Assembly (NCBI GenBank): GCA_015143295.1
Contig: CM026573.1
Span: 6,436,434-6,500,433 of the forward strand
Reading direction: 5' to 3'
Origin: Tetracentron sinense
Lineage: Eukaryota > Streptophyta > Magnoliopsida > Trochodendrales > Trochodendraceae
DNA length: 64,000 nucleotides
The position numbers and the translations under genes were made by a program. Position 1 is the first letter of the stretch. Each line of letters begins with the position of its first letter. Below, piece by piece: positions 46,761-58,954 of the stretch. Below the pieces are notes generated by a model. The model saw only the letters and a program-made list of their open reading frames with translations, did not search any database and had not been told where the DNA came from.

Positions 46761-47463
46761 GCACGCCCCTTGGCCTGATATTCCTATTTCTTGGCAACAG
46801 TTTACAAATGTCCAGACCATCAGAAACTTAAGGAAAACATGGAAAATGATTAGTTTGGTCCTAACGTGATTGCGGTTAATAGTTAGAAACTTTAAATGTC
46901 ATAGGTTTAGTTGAAATCTACAAATTTGAGCAAACCATAGGTTTAATTTAATACCATGGATGGTAGAGGAAAGCTGGCCTCAATCGAACAGCCAATCTTC
47001 ACTCTGAAACTTCCTCTATAAAAGTTTGGATAAGTCATGGTTTTGACTTCTATAGATATGGTGGTCTAAGAAATCTTTTGAGAAGAAAACACCAATTCCT
47101 GAGGTTAGCATAAAATTTTGAGCCAGCATGAACAGATCCATAATCCATTAGGAGAGCAGAAGGGAGACTTGTTGGATTGATGATGAATTCAAATGTTGAT
47201 CCATGTTTTCAGCAATGTAGTTAATCAATCTAGAATTGTGAATGCATGTACTTTTAGATGATTCTCTGTAGGAAAAAAGTTACTTGTTAAATGCATGATA
47301 TTTTATCCCTCCTTATGAATCTTTCATACGAATTTGATTCTAGAGTTTTGTTGCTGTCATCCATTCAGGGTCATGCTCATTGAATTCCTAAATATATATG
47401 GGTTTAACTGTCTATTTTTGTTTATCCAGGATAGCTGATTTCAGACTTCTAAGTGTAGTAGTG
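46761..47463 (+). other. Leader-intron end and start context of the ARM-repeat gene
   Basis: No gene. A pyrimidine-rich acceptor (TGTTTATCCAG) at 47430 precedes 33 bases of probable 5' UTR and the start codon in GTGATGTC context at 47464. Confidence 0.5.
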
Positions 47464-50400
47464 ATGTCGGAAAAAGCCCTCAGAGATCTCAACATGCTAA
47501 CAGGATCTGAGAGGAAAAATGAAAGTTCTAGTAAGGGGAGCTTTACAAAGCCCTATGTTGAGAACAATGATGAAAACCTTGACAAATGGCGGGGAAAAAT
47601 TCCTTCTTCCTTGGCCTCTACTCCAATCAGTGAAGGTGAAATCATGAATTCTGTAGTAGAGTTAGGAACTGCAGAAGTACAGTATATAGAATCTGAGAAC
47701 TTGAACGATCTAGAAGACGTGGATATGAGTCTCAGGGTAAGAGTTATTATTTCTCCTTTCTGATATCTTCTTTTGTTGCGTAGCCCAAATTTCTGTAGTT
47801 ATTGGATTTGCGGTCTTTGATGATTTCCTTGATGTTTAGATGGGTTAACAGTTTGTTTAATGTTTCTCTTGTTTTCTTAGACACTCTTAGCTGGACTGGA
47901 CTCCAAAGATTGGGTTGTGGTATGTGAGGCACTCGATAATGTACGCCGATTAGCAATATTTCATAAGGAATCGATGCTTGATATGTTGTAAGTCTAGAAT
48001 TCTTGCACAATGATTTAATTGTGAGAACTATTGGATGCTTATGTTCTTCATTTTATTTTGGTTGATTGATATGTTTATACCTCATTGATAGTTATACACT
48101 TTTTGTCGTTTCCTGTTCATTGCCATTATATATTGTCGAGCAGGGGGAATGTGATCTTGCTCATTGTGAAATCCCTGAAAAATCCAAGAAGTGCTGTTTG
48201 TAAAACTGCCATTATGACATCCGAAGACATCTTCAATGCTTATAGTGATCATATAATTGATTCATTAGACCCTCTGGTAAGTTTTCGTCTTCCATTCGGA
48301 AGTGCTGTTTCTGGCTATCTTGTTGCTTTATATGCTTTCTGATTGGCTATTGCTCCTACATTTGACCTATTTTAACATTATCATTATTATTTCCCATGTC
48401 TTGTTATTTGGTGGTGAGTAGACAACCTTTTTTCTCCAGTTTTTTCGTTTTACTAAAATTGTGCTAAAAAATTTGCCTGTGGTCTGGATTCAGCTTGTAC
48501 AGCTTCTTCTCAAGTCTTCACAAGATAAGCGCTTTGTATGCGAGGCTGCTGAGAGAGCCTTGATGGCAATGACTACTTGGGTTTCCCCTACTCTGTTGTT
48601 ACCGAAGTTGCAACCATATCTTAAGCACAAGAATCCTCGAATACGAGCAAAAGCCTCAATGTTCTTTTGTCGAAGTGTACCACGACTTGTAAGATCTAGA
48701 TTTGTTTTCTTGCTATTCTGTTTGATTAGGGGGCTTTATTCATTTCCATGTTTCATTGAAATTATTAATCTTTTATTTAGGTTTTTACTTATTGTTGCAA
48801 TAGAGAGAAACATTTGAATTTTAGTATCTCTTTTATCATCATTTGCTCTCTTAGTTGATAATTTGGCAGTTAAAGCTATCTTGAGGGGAACTCATATTTT
48901 AGCTGATATATGGATTTTTTGTTGAATTACTCTTGTTTTGTGGATTTTGATTTTTCTACATCTTTTCGAACTTCAGATGGTCCATTGCTTCATTTTTTTC
49001 AAGTGCAGACTAAACCAGATGCATTGTTATCTTTGTACAATTGGACCTTGGAGAAAGGAACAGTTACAATCATCTCACTAAAATTGTTTTATTAAGCTGT
49101 CGTGCTTGTTTCCTTCTGCCTGCTGAATCTTGCCAGTGTAGTCAAGGCGTCTAGGCAATGCCTAGGCAAATAGCCCCGGCTAGGCGAGGCGTTGCCTAGG
49201 AGATAAATTTAATATAAATGTATATACATATATATATATCACCTATATATATTATTATACATAACATCCAAAAGACCAAAACTCCACACCCACATTCCAC
49301 AAACACATAAAATAAAAAGTCTATTACAATCATTCATATCACATAACCAAAGATATGTTGACATATTGGAGTATTAAACACTTCAAAATCTGGACCAAAT
49401 ACCCAAATTCGTGTCACTGTCCATGTTACATGCATAATGTTAGGCCCTAGAGCCTAAAAATTGTATTCAGAATTACAACATGATGATTAAAGATTATGGA
49501 ATATAGAAATAATAAAAAAGCTTCATCATTTGAACCCAAGAAATAGTAAAATATTTAAGAAGAGCTTCATCATGTGCTGTCCCAATAGTGTGTATCTGGA
49601 TTATGTGTATGTTTCAACCCTCGACTCATCTAATTTTCTTATTTCTAAATTTTGAGCTTCATATTGACTTTATAAGTATCTTGTTTGTTTTGGAAGGTAC
49701 AACCTTCAGCAGATTGCCCAGGGGGGTGGCTTTAAAAAATGATATTTTTAGTGAAAAAAACGATTTATAATCTTGTTACTTCTTCATTACATGTTATTAT
49801 ATTTTTTTTCTATTTATTGAGATTTTTTGGATTTTTTTAAAGCAAAAAAGAAAAAAAAAACAGCTTTTATAAGGCAGACCGCCTAGGCGACCGCCCAGAT
49901 ATCGAATGCCTAGGCGTCGCCTAGCTATTTTCGACTACCTAAGGACCCAGTCGGACGCCCCACCCCCAAAAAGGCCTAGGCGACGTCTTGACTACACTGT
50001 GTAATTGCCTCCTTGTTTTGTAATGCCTTATCATGGTTGTTGATGCGAAAGAAATATTACATGCTACTTTTAAACCTTGTTAAATGATTAGTGAAGTGAA
50101 GAGTTGGGGATTTTTAGCAAACCATTGTAAATGGCTTTCAAAGTCAAAAGACAATTTAGTTAGCATGATCAAGTTGATATCGAGTGAATGTCAAGGTCCA
50201 TCAATGATTTGCTTAAATAATTAATGAGGATTATTTTATTGGTCCTAGAGTCGAGCTATTTCTTTTGCCATTCCATGAAGCTAATGTGGTTGTCAACTTG
50301 TTAGGCAGGGGAGGTTGTGCCCTTTCTATGTGCTGGGGATTACTTTTTTCTTTTGTATATTCTTATTTTGTCAATGTTAAAAAAAATGGTATTCACAAAA

Positions 50401-51961
50401 TTTTCAAGATTTTGTGCCCCAACTTAGGCTAGAGATTTTTGAATACCACCCATAATTTATATGACGTGGGCATGTGGGCAAATTTTTGGATGGTACTATT
50501 TCCATTTATTTATGAGCTGTACCACTGGGTTGATTAACATGGATTTGGTTACACTGTTTGAAACACATTAGTGGTGATGAAGACAGGAATTCCTACTCAT
50601 GGCAGTTCATTCTTCACGTGTGATGGTACAAAATTTATACAAGTAAATAATGGCCCATAGTTTACTTGGATGCGATTTCATGGTGCCACCTTGAGGTCCC
50701 ATGTTTGATGCTTGTTTACCTATCAAAAAAGAACAACAGGATAGAAACATAAAATGAGGGGATTCCGATTTTAAGGAGTTTAGAGTTTAGCTTTGTCTTT
50801 TACTTTGTACTCCATGAAGTTAATGTGGTTCTTAATAGAGTTTGTGCCTTTTCTTTGTAGTAGGGATTCACCTCCTCTTGTGTATATCACTATATGGTAT
50901 ATTCTTTCTTTTTTCAGTTTCAATGAATTATGGTAAATGCTTAATTTCAAGATTTTGTGCTCCAACTTAAACTAGAGATTCTCAACCACCACCCATATTT
51001 AGACGACTGTTGGGCATGCATCAAATTTTTGGATATCTATTTCCATTTATTTGTGAGCTGAACCACTGGGCTGATTAAGACGCAGTTGATTTGCTGTTTT
51101 GAGAAACATTTTGAGGCTCTTTTACTAGTATGATTTTGTACCATCACAATATCACGTGAAGAATGTACTTCTTCCAAAAGAAAAAATAAATAATCCATCC
51201 ATACATCTTTATCAAACTGCCCACACACATCATCTGGTGTTGGCATGTTTCCTCTCTACTGTTGGTGAAAATACCATAAGAATTGGTGCTCTTCATTGAT
51301 TCTGGTGTTTCTAAAATACTTCTGTTTCTGTGGTCAAGGTACTGGTAGGATATTCATTTCACCTGTTTTGGCACAATTCTCGTAATCTGTTCTGTTACCT
51401 GGTCCTTCAATACATTTGCAGTTAAAATGGCTGTATCTGTGGTTTAGGCATCTCGAAAATCTTGGCAAGCTTTCTGTTGAACTAATTAATACTATTATTT
51501 TAGTGTTTATATAATACTGTGCAACTTGAAAGATAAATCACAGTGTAATAATCAAGACAACTGGCCTTTTCATGTTTTTATTTGTATATTAAGTGGTCCA
51601 TTAGTTTATGCCACTTTTGTTTCATATTTAACAGATGTTCATCAAGTATTGTGCTTATTTGGTGCACGTTCTGCAGGGAACGGAAGGAATCACAGCTTAT
51701 GGGATTGATAAATTGATCCAAGTAGCTGCATCCCAGCTCAGCGACCAGCTTCCTGAGTCCAGGGAGGCTGCTCGAACCCTCCTTTCGGAACTGCAAACTA
51801 TATATGAGAAATCCAACATCCCCTCACCAACCGTAGAATCCGAGCATCCCGAGTTGGGTTCTTGGGAGCACTTCTGTCAATCCAAACTTTCTCCTCTAAG
51901 TGCACAAGCTGTCCTTCGTGTTACCAATATTGCTAGGGAGGGTCTTGTCTTGGGCTCCTAA
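47464..51961 (+). CDS. ARM/HEAT-repeat (TOG-like) protein, 330 aa
   Basis: Five coding exons: 47464-47736, 47881-47987, 48144-48276, 48494-48688 and 51677-51961. GT-AG junctions and phases fit, giving 330 residues. The N-terminal 90 residues are polar and low-complexity. From about residue 92 (TLLAGLDSKDWVVVCEALDN) come helical HEAT/ARM repeats like those of TOG/CLASP-N domains, ending with ESREAARTLLSELQTIYEKS. The last 50 residues include LGSWEHFCQSKL and AQAVLRVTN. Known: small plant ARM-repeat proteins of this type are poorly characterised; TOG-like folds often bind tubulin, but I do not claim that here. Intron 4 is 3 kb and holds a DNA transposon and an internal duplication. Probably orthologous to Arabidopsis AT3G01450 (memory only). 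Confidence 0.9.
49134..49999. mobile_element. Non-autonomous TIR DNA transposon in intron 4
   Basis: Ends CAGTGTAGTCAAGGCGTC and, inverted on the right, CAGTGTAGTCAAGACGTCGC. Both arms carry many CCTAGGCG/CGCCTAGG words. The interior is A/T-rich and non-coding. The CAGTG terminus suggests hAT, but I see no clear 8-bp target duplication, so the superfamily is open. About 866 bp. Confidence 0.7.
50248..50590 (+). repeat. Intron 4 duplication, copy 1
   Basis: Shares with 50775-51115, in order: CCATGAAG(C/T)TAATGTGGTT, TTCAAGATTTTGTGC, CCAACTTA, TAGAGATT, ACCACCCAT, TATTTCCATTTATTT and GAGCTG(T/A)ACCACTGGG. Diverged by roughly a quarter. Not coding. Confidence 0.75.
50700..50735 (+). mobile_element. 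Possible short LINE/SINE tail
   Basis: TTGTTTACCTATCAAAAAAG closely resembles the 3' end of the LINE copies in this window (TTGTTTACCGATCAAAAAA). The body is not resolved and no target duplication is clear. Confidence 0.35.
50775..51115 (+). repeat. Intron 4 duplication, copy 2
   Basis: Second copy of the 50248 segment, same orientation, separated by about 185 bases of unrelated sequence. Confidence 0.75.
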
Positions 51962-53372
51962 CATTAAACAGTATATATATATTGGAGAATACTATGAGCC
52001 CATGAGAATGTCTCTTTTACCTATTTTTTGGTTGTCTGTTTCACTTAATCTTTTACATGTATATCCTGTTATAAGTTTACTTATCAGGAATCCAGTTGAG
52101 GCACCTATTTTTTTCCCTGGTATGATAAGTTTCATATTGATCAGTATCCTTTTTTCTTATGATACCGGAAAAAAAAAAAAAAAACACCAAATCTAGAACT
52201 CTATAGATGTCCCCATTGAGACAATAACCAAAGGAACCACCAAGAGGCTGAATCTCTATTCTAGGACAGGAGCCGCCACTTCCTACCATCATGCACTGAC
52301 ATGATTGTATTAATACTAAAAAAAGCATATCATTTGCAGCATGGTGGGGACATAATTCCAGAGGTCAGGTGTTTTCTCAGAAGCTGGAGTTTCTGTAGGG
52401 ATTTGCAAGCATGGCTATGGGAATTAGGCGAGGGCAAGAAAATGGAACAAAGTTGGTAGTGGCTCTGGAATTGAGCAAAGCCTAACAACATTATTTCCAT
52501 GTCTTCAGTTAGAAATTGGCCAAGAGATCACCTTTGTTCTTTCAAACTTTGGTGGTTATGAAAATTAAGTTACTTGGTCAATTGGGTTGTTTAGAGGAGA
52601 AAGAAGCTCTTGCAGCTTAAGTTTCAGTTCCATAACATTTTTTTCCTTGTTCATTGCGAATTCTCAATTTTAGACCTTGAATTATGTGATGATGGATCAA
52701 TCCTTAGGTTGACAAGTAAAGCAGTCATAAGGGCATTCTGGATCAAGCTCTTAGATTCTATTTTTACAATATTTGAAGATCAAAGAGTTGATGGTATAAT
52801 TGTAGCAACCTGCAGGCTGCAGTTAACAGAAAAAACCTCCCACGCTTGGATTAACACCCATTAAACTTCATTTGCAGGACTTGGATCTCTCCATACTAGT
52901 CAAGCTATGTCAGAAACATTTTCACATATATTTATTACTGTCCATGCATGGTTTTTTTAGATAAGTAATCCCTGGCGTAAGTGTATCACCAGTGTTCCAA
53001 GAAGGCTTGATCCGAAAATCATTTTCTGAAAGGAGCAGGCATAAATCCGGATTCGAATCAATCAGTTGTGTCATCTACCTATGATCATTCTTTCTGCTGT
53101 CAGCAGGTTGTATTTAGATTATAAAACTATGATTGTTAGTTTCATAAATAAAATCTGCTAGGAGTATATACTCAGATGTTTGTAGTTTTACCAAAAGACA
53201 GCCTAAGAATGGAAAATAGAAAATTTAATGATAACTCATGGATAAATGCTCTAACTACCAAGGAAACAGGTCAAGAACATTTCTGCAATTGGGTTTTATG
53301 GACATTTTAATAGGCAAGAACTTGACTACAACCAGTGCATTTATGTATTTTTATTATAATGGTTATGATAAA
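51962..53372. other. 3' UTR of the ARM gene and intergenic DNA
   Basis: The first 200-350 bases are likely 3' UTR. No further gene, RNA or complete repeat recognised. Confidence 0.4.
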
Positions 53373-53382
53373 ATAAAATCAT

Positions 53383-53455
53383 AACCTGGCTGTGTGTGTG
53401 AGAGAGTGTGTGTGTGTTACATGATATCATTTGAACCAACAAAAAAAAAAAGAAG
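53383..53455 (+). mobile_element. 5'-truncated SINE-like tail with 10-bp TSD
   Basis: A (GT)n/(GA)n-rich body ends TTACATGATATCATTTGAAC plus A-run. Direct repeats ATAAAATCAT flank it (53373-53382 and 53456-53465). The same tail, ATGATATCATTTCAA, occurs in both duplication units near 33160 and 36890, so this is a dispersed retro-family. Confidence 0.6.
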
Positions 53456-53724
53456 ATAAAATCATGAGCTTGATATCATTGTGGACATCGTAATCATCCA
53501 TTAAATTTTATATCCTTTTTGCCTTGGAACGCCTTTTTGGCAGTAATCTGTGACCTGTTCCTTGACCTTAAGGCTGCGATGACCCTTGCGTCTTTGATGA
53601 AATATGTTGCCCTACCTTTCTAAATAATTCATGGCAAGTAGGAGGATTTTGAGTAATGATCATATTGAGGCAACATTATATGTATTATAGAATACATTTT
53701 TACCTTTTCATAGAGGAAAGTCAT

Positions 53725-53851
53725 ACACCCCACCTCTTGCTCTAATGGTGGGGTGTGGCCTCTCTCAATGAGAGGTCTCAGGATCTCAAGCTAACCACTG
53801 ACCCCTAACCTTAGGTAAATGATATCCACACACAAAACCCAAAAAAAAAAA
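53725..53851 (+). mobile_element. Short SINE (~127 bp) with 11-bp TSD
   Basis: Begins ACACCCCACCTCTTGCTCTA, with a box-B-like middle (GGTCTCAGGATCTCAAGC), and ends in an A-run. Flanks AGGAAAGTCAT and AGGAAATCCAT are 11-bp repeats with two changes. A partial relative lies near 38388 (CCACCTCTTGCCCCAATGG). Confidence 0.55.
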
Positions 53852-53862
53852 AGGAAATCCAT

Positions 53863-54968
53863 GGTTTATGTTGGTGTTATACAAGGGAATTGATTATGGA
53901 GTCTGCTCAAGGTTCTCAATACTAAGATGCATCAAAGGGAGAAAAAACAGAGCTTTGTCTAAATCAAACTTGATCTCAATGATGCAATTTGGGAGATGAG
54001 CTTATCCATAAGATGGGCTATGATTGGATGGGCAAGATTGCTGTGTCACTTCCACAGTTTATAAAACTTACACTCCCTAATTTTCCATACTTACCTTGTA
54101 AATTCTATACTTTAAAGTGTAGTTGGTTAGTACTTTGTAATTTGTACTACTTTATTTCTTACGACCTGTAATTTGTAATGATATGTATGGACAAATGAAG
54201 ATTGATCCATCAATGATGGTGATCTCTACCCACCGCCCAAAAAAAGAAAAGAAGGAAAAAAAGAAAAAAAGAAAGAAAGAAAGATGGTGATCTCTCATCA
54301 GTCACTCCCCTTGGGACCAAAGACTTGTAGGAAGAAAGAAAAAGAAATAAAATTGTAAGATATAGTGAAATAAGTATAAAATCTCTCAATCTTCCGATGT
54401 CTTTTGTCGTTGCCTGTAATTTTTTCAGCTATTGATGCTGTCAGGAATTTCTTAGCCTCAAAAACAAAATTGCCCCATCTGTTACAAATGCAATCTTCAG
54501 TTTCTTCAAATCCTGCAAACTTCTCAGACCCAAGAGACCATCTGTAAGTTCAGTTTACTTCAACTTTCTTGGATTTTTCAGCTTTTGAGGTTTGATTATC
54601 TTCTACAGAGTGTTGAATGAACTGGGTTTTATTAATTGAATCATATTGATCTAGGGCTGATGCTTACTTGGGTGTTTAAAGAGTTGTGAATTTGTATAAG
54701 ATTGACAGGTTTTGATTCTTGGGGTGATCTGAGTAAGTGAGACATGATTATGGGCTTTGAGTAGAGTTAGATGAAAGAGCTCTGGGTATTTGAGGAGACT
54801 TGAATGGAATGGAAGTGTAACAGGGTCTTGTTTTGAAGTGATTATGAGAGAATGAATACTGGATATTTTGGGGCATTTGGATTGAGAGATGGGAGTTTCC
54901 TTTGTTTAGGGAGTTAGGGAGATTGTAACAAGTACTAAGATTCTGGGAGTTCAACACAGATTACACTG
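53863..54968. other. Intergenic and leader region of the RING-H2 gene
   Basis: A GA-rich purine tract near 54240-54285. About 54440-54542 looks like a leader exon ending at GAGACCATCT|GTAAGT, so a 5' UTR intron before 54969 is possible. No other gene seen. Confidence 0.35.
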
Positions 54969-55433
54969 ATGCCAATTATCATCTATGTAGTATTGATAGT
55001 AATGGCTATTTGTATTTTGATCTTAGTTCATATTTGTGTTGTTGGGAGGGCTTTTAGGAGAGGATCCAGTTCTGGAAGCACCAGCATATCCAATAATGAT
55101 TTAGAGCAGCTTCCTTACTTTGAATTCAAGGCAGTAGGGATGGGAAGTAGCCATGGAGATTGTGCTGTTTGCTTGGATAACTTCAAAATGGGTGATAAAT
55201 GTAGGTTATTGCCCATCTGCCTCCACAGTTTCCATGCTCAATGTGTAGATTCATGGTTGTTGAAAAAACCCATTTGTCCGATCTGTCGAACAGTTGTGAA
55301 TTCTCAGATGGGTAGCATGGCTTTGGGCAAGGAAAGTAGCCATTCAAGTGATATCGGAATTGAATTGAGAGAGAGCCAGCCTGTGACCTCCAGTCCTCGT
55401 TTAAATGCCTCGGCTTTGGAACCTGCAGTATGA
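54969..55433 (+). CDS. ATL-type RING-H2 E3 ubiquitin ligase, 154 aa, intronless
   Basis: A single exon. Residues about 3-25 form a hydrophobic membrane anchor (IIIYVVLIVMAICILILVHI). A short basic stretch (GRAFRRG) and a linker with LEQLPYFEFKA follow; this is the place of the ATL GLD motif, here reduced. The RING-H2 finger spans residues 65-106: C65, C68, C84, H86, H89, C92, C103, C106, with Pro at 82 and Trp at 96 as in ATLs. The Ser-rich tail is probably disordered. The family attaches ubiquitin to substrates at endomembranes or the plasma membrane with an E2 partner, often in defence or stress responses; the substrate is unknown. A lack of introns is usual for ATLs. Confidence 0.9.
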   Translation: MPIIIYVVLIVMAICILILVHICVVGRAFRRGSSSGSTSISNNDLEQLPYFEFKAVGMGSSHGDCAVCLDNFKMGDKCRLLPICLHSFHAQCVDSWLLKKPICPICRTVVNSQMGSMALGKESSHSSDIGIELRESQPVTSSPRLNASALEPAV

Positions 55434-55779
55434 AGTTTAAATTGTAAGTGTAGGCAATTATGGTTCAGTGACGATCATGTTAACTGTTGGCTATATAAAA
55501 CACGCATAGTTAAAATTTTCGTTCTTTGTGACTGTTCGGTAGATTCAGATAATTGCGTTGCTATAGTCTCGCCAATTTTTCGTTCTTGTGATTCAAGGTT
55601 CTTATTGTAAACAGATCATCATCAGAACCATGATAACCTGGTCTTCAGTTCAATTGAATTTACTCCATTTTGGTCATAGTTCACCAAACTGGTTAACAAT
55701 TTGCCATGGTTTAGGAACTATGAAACTAAAATTACCACCATGTTCACCAGTTTTAGCTGGATGAGTTGTTCTTTTCGTT
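55434..55779. other. 3' UTR / intergenic
   Basis: Probable 3' UTR of the RING-H2 gene. No other feature seen. Confidence 0.4.
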
Positions 55780-55991
55780 AACCAACGGGGGTTGGTGCTG
55801 CTGGCCAGGACCATGCCTCAGGAAGGCCTCAGGAAGCGGAGGTCCTGAACTTCGATTCCCTTCCTCTTGTTGGCCACCATCAGGGATTTATCTCTTCTTT
55901 CTTGATGCATGTGGATTGGGGGGATTTTGCACGGCCTAGGAGATTTAGTCGGGTGCTCTAAGAGGCCCGGACACCCTCGTTACCAAAAAAA
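55780..55991 (+). mobile_element. tRNA-derived SINE with ~16-bp TSD
   Basis: Body begins AACCAACGGGGGTTGGTGCT, with a box-B-like GGTCCTGAACTTCGATTCCC, and ends GGACACCCTCGTTACC plus A-run. Flanks GAGTTGTTCTTTTCGTT (55763-55779) and GAGTTGGTTTTTCGTTGT (from 55992) match with a small shift. The 3' half is related to 22540-22640. Confidence 0.7.
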
Positions 55992-57873
55992 AGAGTTGGT
56001 TTTTCGTTGTGCTTCTTCCCTTCAACCTATATTATTAAATCTTCTGTTCAGTTTGTTCTATCAATTTCTAGTTCAAAGCACATGGGCAAGAACTTTCTGT
56101 TCAACTCAGCAAACATGGGAATTTAGGACAGTTCCCATTAGTCTTAATGCCTTCTTTGAGATAGCATTCAATATTTCCTTAGTTAGGCTTCGGAGTTCAT
56201 AGCAGAGAGAGCATTTTAGATTTACACAACTCAAAATTTTTTTTGCTCAAATACAACAAATCAATTTTTAGTCCTGAAATTTTTTCTTTTCCCAACCTTT
56301 TATGGAGAAGGATATCACTTTTTTTGTGTGCGTGCGTGTGTGTGTTTGGGGGGGGGTACAATTAATAAGGTTAGCCGCAACCTCGGTTAGTAGTGTTAGT
56401 ATCTGTTATAGGTTAGTGGGTTAATGCCTAGTATTTGAAACTTGACAGAGGGTGGATATTACAAACATTGTACCCTAGGGACACAATCCCGGAACCTAGA
56501 CACACACCACTGGGACAAGCCCATGGTGACTTAATTGACCATTACATTTTGCTAGTAGTTTCTCTCATGACAAAATTACTAGCTTACTCTAATTGTGGTG
56601 GTTGATTCCATTCTAGTTCTCTTAACGCCATCAATGGGGTCTCGACTAGGAGATCTTTTTTTTACAGTCAACCAACCTGATTCAATACTGTTATGGTTGT
56701 GCCTTGTATTATGATTGATCTTCAGTTTGGACTGTACAAGGGTTACGTAATTATGTAATTTTTGGTCACTGTACATGGATATATAATTGCATTATGTTTA
56801 GGTTTTATTCATTAAGCATACAACGAGAGAAAAGGAGAGCAGAGAGAATTGAACGCGTTTTTCACAGGAAATTAGTGAAAGGATCTCTTTGCGGTCGTGG
56901 ATCTAGGCCCCTTGCCGAACCATGTAAATTTTTATGTGAATGTCTGTTATTTTTGCTCCTGGTTGTCTTTATTTTTTTCTACAACTGCAATAATCACCTT
57001 ATCTATTGCATTCATTTGGAAGAATGTCTGACCACAGCGGTTCAATTAAAGAACTCTTAGATGTGAGTGAAGCTCCATAGAAAATGGCTGCGACCCTGTA
57101 TGTGCCATACTTATCTTGATATGAAGGTGGTTTTATGTTCTTTATTATAGCATGCTCTTTTAGAAGGCTATACTAGGTGACTAGGAGCAGCAATGGGCTG
57201 AATCACAACATCCTTCACACACACCTGCTCTTTTTTCGTCGATTCGACCGTATCCCCAAATGGGTTGGAACAGATGAACCTTACATTCAGGAACTAGGAA
57301 AATTCATGGCTGATTAGGCTGGGTTTGAGATCCAAGCTTTCATTTGGTGAGGTGCCTTTTGGATGGGCCATATCGCAAAATTGGTCTGAATCTGAAGAAA
57401 CCAATGCTAATGGATAAAATGGTGAGAATATTTGACTATCAATATTTATAACTATTTCCCCCCCTATTTATAGATTGCTTTTCGACTATTGATTCCCACT
57501 TACACTCTTGCATATTTCTGCTTCTCAGGCAAAACTCCTCACTAGAGGTGGCATTGAAAAGGAATGCTGATCCTAAACTTAATGGGAAGTACTCGGTGGA
57601 AACTTTGGACCTCACCCTCAAGTTAGCTCTGCCATGCACTGCGCTTAAGCACCGCGCGCGTCAAGCACATGGTAATGCTCAGCAGACCAAAGCAGCTCTT
57701 GCACAGCTACAGCTCAACAGCCATCAATGGATATCTATAAATCAAAATTATCATCTAAAAATAAATATTTTAGATCTAAATGGTGTTAACTAGCCTTGCC
57801 CTTGCGAATGACAAGTTTGAAATGGAAACCTTTGTTCAACTATCACCAACCTATCTTGAACTCCGACACCCAA
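55992..57873. other. Intergenic, no gene supported
   Basis: Holds a TG microsatellite and G-run near 56330-56360 and a SINE-like fragment (GGTTAGCCGCAACCTCGG) near 56380. Several short open frames lack domains. Confidence 0.4.
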
Positions 57874-58162
57874 GGGGGTGGTTCAGTGGCTTCACGCCTT
57901 CAGTGCCACGTTAGGCGTCTCAAGTTCGACCCTGTGGGGGTGTTGTGAGTGGCATTTGTTTGCCGGCTTGCCCTCTGGTCACACGTCTTGAAACCTAGCA
58001 ATGTGGGACTGAAGGTGGGGGCCATTGGTACTCGGGTGGTAGGTGTCTGGTATGGGTAGGCTTAAATCTGGACGCCAACCCATTAACCTGGGGCCAGTGC
58101 CTAGGGGGCTGTGACGACACTCCGGAGCCCCATTTTTTTTTAACCCAAAAAAAAAAAAAAAA
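57874..58162 (+). mobile_element. SINE (~289 bp) with perfect 16-bp TSD
   Basis: A box-A-like GGTGGTTCAGTGGCTTCACG and box-B-like CTCAAGTTCGACCCTG lie near the start. The body ends CCCATTTTTTTTTAACCC plus A-run. Perfect direct repeats GAACTCCGACACCCAA lie at 57858-57873 and 58163-58178, so the insertion is recent. Confidence 0.88.
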
Positions 58163-58304
58163 GAACTCCGACACCCAACCACAACCTACCCTTCAAGAAT
58201 GAAATGGCTAAAGAATAGAGGTTTGCTCGGGAAGGAAGGAGGAACAGGGAAGAGAATAGAAGAAAATGGAAGGGAGGAGAGAACTAAACAGGCAGAAGAT
58301 TTTT

Positions 58305-58615
58305 CAGGGGTAAGCGGAGCAAATAGTGGCATATCCGAATTCGTATCCAATTATTTATTTGAATCTGAATAAATATCCAGTGATAATGAAATTTGATATC
58401 CCTATCCTGACTCATTAAAATATTCGAACTCATATAGTATATGAATTATTTGAATACTTTTAAAAAAAGATTTTTAAATTATAAATTAATATTAAACGAA
58501 TTCGGATACGAATTTGAATAATTATCTGACTAAAAGAATTCAGATACCTATTCAGATAATTATATGACTAAACGAATTCGGATACGGATAATATCCGCAT
58601 CAGTTTACGGCCCTA
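58305..58615. repeat. hAT-like MITE related to the one at 38482
   Basis: The same ATCCGAATTCGTATCC words at the left and inverted GAATTCGGATACGGATAATA at the right, ending near GGCCCTAGG. The target duplication is not clear. Confidence 0.55.
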
Positions 58616-58954
58616 GGTAAAATAAACTTTGTTAGCCCCTTAATGCTTTGGTGATGTGTAAAGGGATGTAGGGCCGAAAAATAAATAAAAATATAGCTGA
58701 ATAATCAAGGGCCATCAAGTTAATGTCGGTTCCTGCACCTCTAACTGTGGACAGCTCCACAAGGTCCTCCTAACATCCCAAACTCACCCCCCACATGCCT
58801 TTTCATTCATCGTCTTTGAGATCTAAAACAAACACCCTAAGAAACTACGAAAAACAGCTACCTTATAACAACATCTTAGCAAGATTAAGGACTTCCCTCC
58901 CAATAAATAACCAAATTATCTTTATATCTGTGGATCTATTTTTCTCTATGAAAT

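Noticed and set aside
48689-51676. Second gene inside the large intron of the ARM gene
   Set aside because: Open frames here are short; the content is a TIR transposon and a duplicated non-coding segment.
56794-57060. 88-codon frame with a hydrophobic stretch
   Set aside because: No homology signal and no gene context; short chance frame.
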